Positions 4,862 to 7,681 of a stretch of DNA of 7,681 nt are shown one piece after another. Each line of letters opens with the position of its first letter. Within the stretch, counting starts at the first letter, position 1. The notes below the pieces were generated by a model. That model had not been told where the DNA came from, did no database searches, and saw only the letters and a list, made by a program, of their open reading frames with translations. Made by a program: the position numbers and the translations under genes. The stretch is from Solobacterium sp. (GTDB lineage Bacteria > Bacillota_I > Bacilli_A > Erysipelotrichales > Erysipelotrichaceae): assembly GCA_016284975.1 (NCBI GenBank), contig JAEEPV010000244.1:1-7681 (forward strand), in the 5' to 3' direction.

Positions 4862-5521
4862 ATTCCGGATACAGAAGAAATCCGGAATCAGGTGAAGGAA
4901 CTTGGACTGGGATCCGAGCGGTATCTCTCTGCAAAAGGTATGCCTGACTTCAGGGAAGTATCAGCCCTGCTCAGAGAGTGTGAAACCGCAGCACATCTCA
5001 TCCGCTCCTACCTGGAGTATTCAGCGGAAGAGTCTGGCGGAGATGAGGACAACAGGACCATTCTATTGCCGGAACCTCCGGTGAAGGTATCCTTCGAGCA
5101 TAATACGCTGAGAGTATTTACACCCCTGACATTCAACAGAGGCATTCCCGATTCCTATATTCTTGCGAATTCCATACGGACAGAGCTTCAGGACTATCAG
5201 CAGAAAAACAGCAGATCACTGTTCTGGAAACTGGAGCCGCCGTTAACTGTCATCATGTTGCGAAGAGCGCAGAAATATTCGAGCAGGCTCAAAGACAACG
5301 ACAATATGGAGACTGGAAGAATCATTAATGTGATATTCCCTGAACTGGGACTGAGTGATAACTGCATGCTGGTTCCGGATATTCATTCCGGATTCCGGCT
5401 GGTCGATTCGATCGAAGAAGAAGGAATGGAATTCATAGTCTTCTCCCAGAAGGATGCACGCGATCATTTCAGTGATCTGTTCGCTGCATCATCTACGGAA
5501 TCGTTTCAAAGATACAAATGA
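4838..5521 (+). CDS. Unidentified protein encoded in the partition operon
   Basis: This 227-residue soluble protein was not recognised. Residues 1-70 are probably helical and charged. From about 75 onward there is a mixed alpha/beta domain: ILLPEPPVKVSFEHNTLRVFTPLTFNRG, then PPLTVIMLRRAQ (134-145), LKDNDNMETGRIINVIF (151-167) and GLSDNCMLVPDI (171-182). A DNDN helix followed about 20 residues later by DN is faintly reminiscent of the acidic layout of RusA-type Holliday-junction resolvases, but this is only a by-eye resemblance. AGGAGAGG (4821-4828) is 9 nt before the ATG. The gene overlaps parB by 11 bp, so it is translated from the same message and probably serves replication or maintenance of the element. 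No signal peptide or membrane segment is visible. Confidence 0.7.
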   Translation: MRGSFTTHIPDTEEIRNQVKELGLGSERYLSAKGMPDFREVSALLRECETAAHLIRSYLEYSAEESGGDEDNRTILLPEPPVKVSFEHNTLRVFTPLTFNRGIPDSYILANSIRTELQDYQQKNSRSLFWKLEPPLTVIMLRRAQKYSSRLKDNDNMETGRIINVIFPELGLSDNCMLVPDIHSGFRLVDSIEEEGMEFIVFSQKDARDHFSDLFAASSTESFQRYK

Positions 5522-5536
5522 GAAAGGATAAATGAA

Positions 5537-5941
5537 ATGACGCAGATTAATAGCGATGGAATGAAAAAATACATAATCAACAAACTTGCCGAAAATGAAT
5601 TGAATCACTTTATGGACAGATGGCGGTATCAGATGAACAGGAAAGTATTTCTGAACAAACTCCTGAACAATTCACTGAACAAGTCTGAGGATTGTTCAGA
5701 ATGCGAGGAAGAAATCAATTATGTGGCAACGATACTGAAGGCGATCGAAGATACGGATGATGAGCTCAAGGTGAACGAAGGGTTTCATGATTCCTGTGAA
5801 GCGATGTGCCTGTTCGAAGCAAAAGACCGTTTCGGTGCAGACTTCTTTGGAGAAGAAGACCTCCCGGAAAAATACATTGATGAAGCCAGGGAAATGCTCC
5901 TGTTTCACAAGGACAGTACGCTACACCAATTATCATCTTGA
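5537..5941 (+). CDS. Unidentified small acidic protein, last gene of the partition operon
   Basis: This 134-residue protein starts 15 bp after the previous stop and has AAAGGA (5523-5528) 8 nt before its ATG. It was not recognised. The N-terminal half is basic and helical (KYIINKLAENELNHFMDRWR). The second half is strongly acidic. Cysteines fall in pairs at C53/C56 (CSEC) and C87/C91, spaced as a possible metal site, although no zinc-binding fold is obvious. The position directly after parAB and directly before the palindrome array makes a role in partition or replication control plausible. An anti-restriction or other DNA-mimic role would also fit the acidic character. There is no membrane segment. 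Confidence 0.65.
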   Translation: MTQINSDGMKKYIINKLAENELNHFMDRWRYQMNRKVFLNKLLNNSLNKSEDCSECEEEINYVATILKAIEDTDDELKVNEGFHDSCEAMCLFEAKDRFGADFFGEEDLPEKYIDEAREMLLFHKDSTLHQLSS

Positions 5942-5947
5942 GCATCT

Positions 5948-6001
5948 TAACTTCCCCCTTTCATCTGAATTATTGATAAGTCAGGGAAAAAGCGGAAGTT
6001 A
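5948..6001. repeat. Inverted repeat after the operon
   Basis: TAACTTCC (5948-5955) and GGAAGTTA (5994-6001) are perfect 8-bp arms. CTGA/TCAG and CCC/GGG can extend pairing in the 38-nt loop. There is no T tract, so it is at best a weak transcription stop or an mRNA 3' stabiliser for the operon. Confidence 0.4.
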
Positions 6002-6004
6002 CGG

Positions 6005-6040
6005 AGGTCAGAATGACGTAATCATGCGGTTTTCAGACCT
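6005..6040. repeat. Imperfect inverted repeat AGGTCAGA / TCAGACCT
   Basis: AGGTCAGA (6005-6012) and TCAGACCT (6033-6040) match as inverted arms with one mismatch. They sit between the operon end and the palindrome array. Function unknown. Confidence 0.3.
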
Positions 6041-6109
6041 TCAGTGACGGAGGGTAAGGAAAGTGCGGAGAACGGGAGTGAGCCGCAATCAAATCACTCT
6101 ATGGCGATT

Positions 6110-6141
6110 CATGATGTGTGGTAAATCTACCACACATCATG
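6110..6141. promoter_or_regulatory. parS-like palindrome 1 (14-bp arms)
   Basis: CATGATGTGTGGTA (6110-6123) and TACCACACATCATG (6128-6141) are perfect inverted arms around AATC. It is the longest and most perfect of the four copies and so the best candidate for the primary ParB loading site. Confidence 0.7.
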
Positions 6142-6201
6142 GTGCCGGCCATGAATATTTGTTCCTGGCAGTCAGAAAATGCCGGCGCACTGGACGATAT
6201 A

Positions 6202-6227
6202 GATGCGTGGTAATCCTACCACGCATC
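6202..6227. promoter_or_regulatory. parS-like palindrome 2 (11-bp arms)
   Basis: GATGCGTGGTA (6202-6212) and TACCACGCATC (6217-6227) are perfect arms around ATCC. Compared with copy 1, a T-to-C change in the left arm is matched by a compensating A-to-G change in the right arm. That keeps the symmetry and argues for selection on dyad binding. Confidence 0.7.
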
Positions 6228-6290
6228 ATACTGCCGGCGTGGAATACAGGTGCCGGGCAGACAGAAACTGCCGGCGCACCAGGCAAATGC

Positions 6291-6314
6291 ATGTGTGGTA
6301 AATGTACCACGCGC
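6291..6314. promoter_or_regulatory. parS-like palindrome 3 (degenerate right arm)
   Basis: ATGTGTGGTA (6291-6300), spacer AATG, TACCACGCGC (6305-6314). The GTGGTA/TACCAC core is intact but the outer right arm has diverged. It lies just before the ribosome binding site of the downstream gene, so binding here could also affect that gene. Confidence 0.6.
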
Positions 6315-6318
6315 TGTT

Positions 6319-6325
6319 GGAGGTG
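6319..6325 (+). promoter_or_regulatory. Strong ribosome binding site without a nearby ATG
   Basis: GGAGGTG (6319-6325) is a near-perfect Shine-Dalgarno. The next in-frame codons are ATC (6327) and ATA (6330), and the first ATG of the large frame is only at 6366, too far away. This site decides the start proposed for the winged-helix gene: ATA at 6330. Confidence 0.6.
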
Positions 6326-6329
6326 AATC

Positions 6330-7681
6330 ATAGAAAAGAAAATCAGAGAGGATTCGGCAGCTCTGATGATGCTCCGGCATGTCAGTGCTGTTCGAATGAT
6401 ATGGAAAAGAGATCTGCGGTTACTGGCACTGAAGTGTGTAGATAAAAAAGCAGTAGCACTTGCGTATAATCGATTGCTGAAAATGAAATTGATCCGGGAA
6501 GATGACATGTCTTCACGATTCAGAACTGTTTCCATTACGAAAGCAGGAAAACTGTATCTTGCGAATTACGGCTATGAAACGGATGTTTCCATAAATGAAT
6601 CAAAACCGTTTGGAACATCAGATCCGAATCGGATTCATAAGGAGCTGACGAAAGTAAAGATCATAACACTGTTCAGAAGTGCCGGAGTAGCAGTGCTGCC
6701 GGAAGAAAAACCGCTGCTGGGAAAATTGCTGAATACACTGGCGCCGATGTTCAAAACGGAAGATTCCAGGGAAAGGTATGCGGAACCAACTCGTGCTGAA
6801 ATTCAGCGTGAGTTGGAAGGCCCTGGGTATTATTACCGCGCAGAAGAAGTACGGCACTTTTTGAATGCACAGGCGACGGCTATGTCAGACTCGATCAGAG
6901 GAGCACGCTTTTCCGGTATCTACCTGCGACAGAGCGAATGTTGCGTTGTCTATGCTGCCGATCCCGGAAACAACCGAATGCTTAAGATCAGTGAACCGCT
7001 TGAACAGAGGATGGTTGATCTGCTCGGCAAATACCTGAATGCATCGTTGATGTTCAGCGTATTTCGAAGCGTGTCCGGAGAAGCTCATCGAATAAATGCC
7101 ATCGTCATTTCCGACGGCAATGCCCTTGTTTATGAAATGGTCATGGGAAGCAGACGCGGACATATAAAAGGAAAACCGGCAGTTCTTCAGGAACTGAAAG
7201 CAGAACGCAGAGATCCGTGGAAACGGCGGCACAGCATCTTCCGGTATGATCAACAGCTATATGGAAGAGTGTTTATCATTCCGTCAAATGCAAACGGATC
7301 AGACTGTCTAAGTTTTCTTGCAACACATGATACCGAACACTGGATCTCAGATGGCGCAGCTTTATGTGAGCAGTTCGAAAAGACGCAGAGAACTGTCATT
7401 CCGGAATTGAACATGCATGGATCCTGCAGGGAAACGAGGTTATCGCTGGTCTATCTGCCTGTATACGAACTGAGGACACTTTATGAAGCATCTGTTCCGG
7501 ATCGTTCCAATAATCCAACAACAGGCTTTCTTGCACCATTTTGGATGCATCAGACCATAAGGCACTGTGTGCGAATGAAAATCCCAATCTACGATTCTGA
7601 AACCGGAGATGCTGATGATACGGGAATCATATTCCAACGCAATGGATATGTAGAAGGAAGTGAAGCCCCAGAGAAAGTCAG
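6330..7681 (+). CDS. Winged-helix protein resembling the replication-relaxation family (3' end outside window)
   Basis: An uninterrupted frame of about 450 codons runs off the right edge. Its N-terminal 75 residues read as a winged helix: ALMMLRHVSAVRMIWKRDLR, then KKAVALAYNRLLKMKLI and a wing SRFRTVSITKAGKLYLANYG. RIHKELTKVKIITLFRSAGV follows, a layout resembling replication-relaxation proteins of Bacillota plasmids and conjugative elements, which act near the relaxase or origin. The remainder was not recognised. The start is placed at ATA 6330 because GGAGGTG at 6319-6325 is correctly spaced for it and because starting at ATG 6366 would cut into the first helix. No ATG, GTG or TTG codon lies in frame before 6366, so 6366 is the conventional choice. 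Either ATA is used as a rare start or the normal ATG was mutated. It directly follows the palindrome array. Confidence 0.65.
   Translation, partial: MEKKIREDSAALMMLRHVSAVRMIWKRDLRLLALKCVDKKAVALAYNRLLKMKLIREDDMSSRFRTVSITKAGKLYLANYGYETDVSINESKPFGTSDPNRIHKELTKVKIITLFRSAGVAVLPEEKPLLGKLLNTLAPMFKTEDSRERYAEPTRAEIQRELEGPGYYYRAEEVRHFLNAQATAMSDSIRGARFSGIYLRQSECCVVYAADPGNNRMLKISEPLEQRMVDLLGKYLNASLMFSVFRSVSGEAHRINAIVISDGNALVYEMVMGSRRGHIKGKPAVLQELKAERRDPWKRRHSIFRYDQQLYGRVFIIPSNANGSDCLSFLATHDTEHWISDGAALCEQFEKTQRTVIPELNMHGSCRETRLSLVYLPVYELRTLYEASVPDRSNNPTTGFLAPFWMHQTIRHCVRMKIPIYDSETGDADDTGIIFQRNGYVEGSEAPEKV

Larger units (their letters stand above)
6111..6314 (+). repeat. Tandem array of about 88-bp units, each headed by a palindrome
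   Basis: Palindrome centres lie near 6125.5, 6214.5 and 6302.5, that is 89 and 88 bp apart. The DNA between them is also repeated: CAGTCAGAAAATGCCGGCGC (6169-6188) matches CAGACAGAAACTGCCGGCGC (6258-6277), and GTGCCGGCC (6142-6150) matches CTGCCGGCG (6231-6239). Two full units and a third partial unit are present. The regular spacing suggests duplication with selection to keep sites on a similar helical face. Confidence 0.7.
5942..6329. other. Non-coding centromere-like region
   Basis: About 390 bp separate the small acidic gene from the winged-helix gene. The first third holds two inverted repeats (5948-6001 and 6005-6040). The rest is an array of three palindromes and the G/C-rich repeats between them. 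A frame open from GTG at 6063 to 6326 runs straight through the repeats, and its Cys/Arg-rich translation simply mirrors the repeated DNA, so it is not called as a gene. The stretch is best read as a partition site. Confidence 0.6.

Noticed and set aside
6110..6314. CRISPR array
   Set aside because: Only three repeat copies, each a palindrome, and the spacers are themselves similar, whereas CRISPR spacers are unique. No cas genes nearby.
6063..6326. Frame of about 88 codons from GTG with GGAGG upstream, running through the palindrome array
   Set aside because: Its translation repeats only because the DNA repeats (CGKSTTHH, CGKCTTRC) and is rich in Cys, Arg and Trp like a random frame. The palindromic symmetry explains the sequence better than coding does.

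Overview
The window reads as Bacillota (Firmicutes) DNA of moderate G+C, probably from a gut Clostridia or Erysipelotrichia lineage. This is inferred from strong AGGAGG-type ribosome binding sites, U-tailed terminators, an APH(3')-type kinase and a phage/plasmid-type replisome organizer. The exact taxon cannot be told from the sequence alone.

Left part (1 to about 2370) looks like resident host DNA. It holds the tail of an unidentified gene and its terminator, a small MscS-type mechanosensitive channel (226-1014), an aminoglycoside-phosphotransferase-like kinase (1042-1833), and a very short open frame (1851-1916). After that come a consensus promoter feeding a roughly 60-nt structured transcript that ends in a terminator (1933-2028), a cluster of AGTAGTA inverted repeats, and the first 12 codons of what looks like a low-molecular-weight protein tyrosine phosphatase (MKRILFICHGN, then a stop). 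The abrupt end of that conserved N-terminus at about 2373 is the best candidate for the junction with an inserted mobile element.

Right part (about 2374 to the end) looks like the replication and maintenance module of an integrative element or plasmid. A roughly 280-bp leader with short tandem repeats and an intrinsic terminator precedes a tightly packed operon. Its genes are a replisome organizer (2659-3273), a ParA ATPase (3270-4037), a ParB-family protein (4018-4848) and two unidentified genes (4838-5521 and 5537-5941). Neighbouring genes overlap by 4, 20 and 11 bp, then are separated by 15 bp. The replisome organizer gene carries six GTAACA-like repeats phased at 10-11 bp, followed by a purine tract, which is what an origin embedded in its own initiator gene would look like.

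Downstream of the operon, about 390 bp without a convincing gene carries three copies of a palindrome (GTGGTA, 4 bp, TACCAC and flanks) at 88-89 bp spacing. A fourth copy lies exactly across the parB stop and the start of the next gene. Together with ParA and ParB these form a plausible ParABS partition system whose centromere is unlike the canonical chromosomal parS. The window ends inside a large winged-helix protein resembling the replication-relaxation family. It has a strong ribosome binding site but apparently an ATA start codon.

The most interesting result is therefore a compact self-maintenance system: an initiator with an internal origin, ParAB, a four-site palindromic centromere and two unknown accessory genes, placed next to a disrupted phosphatase gene.
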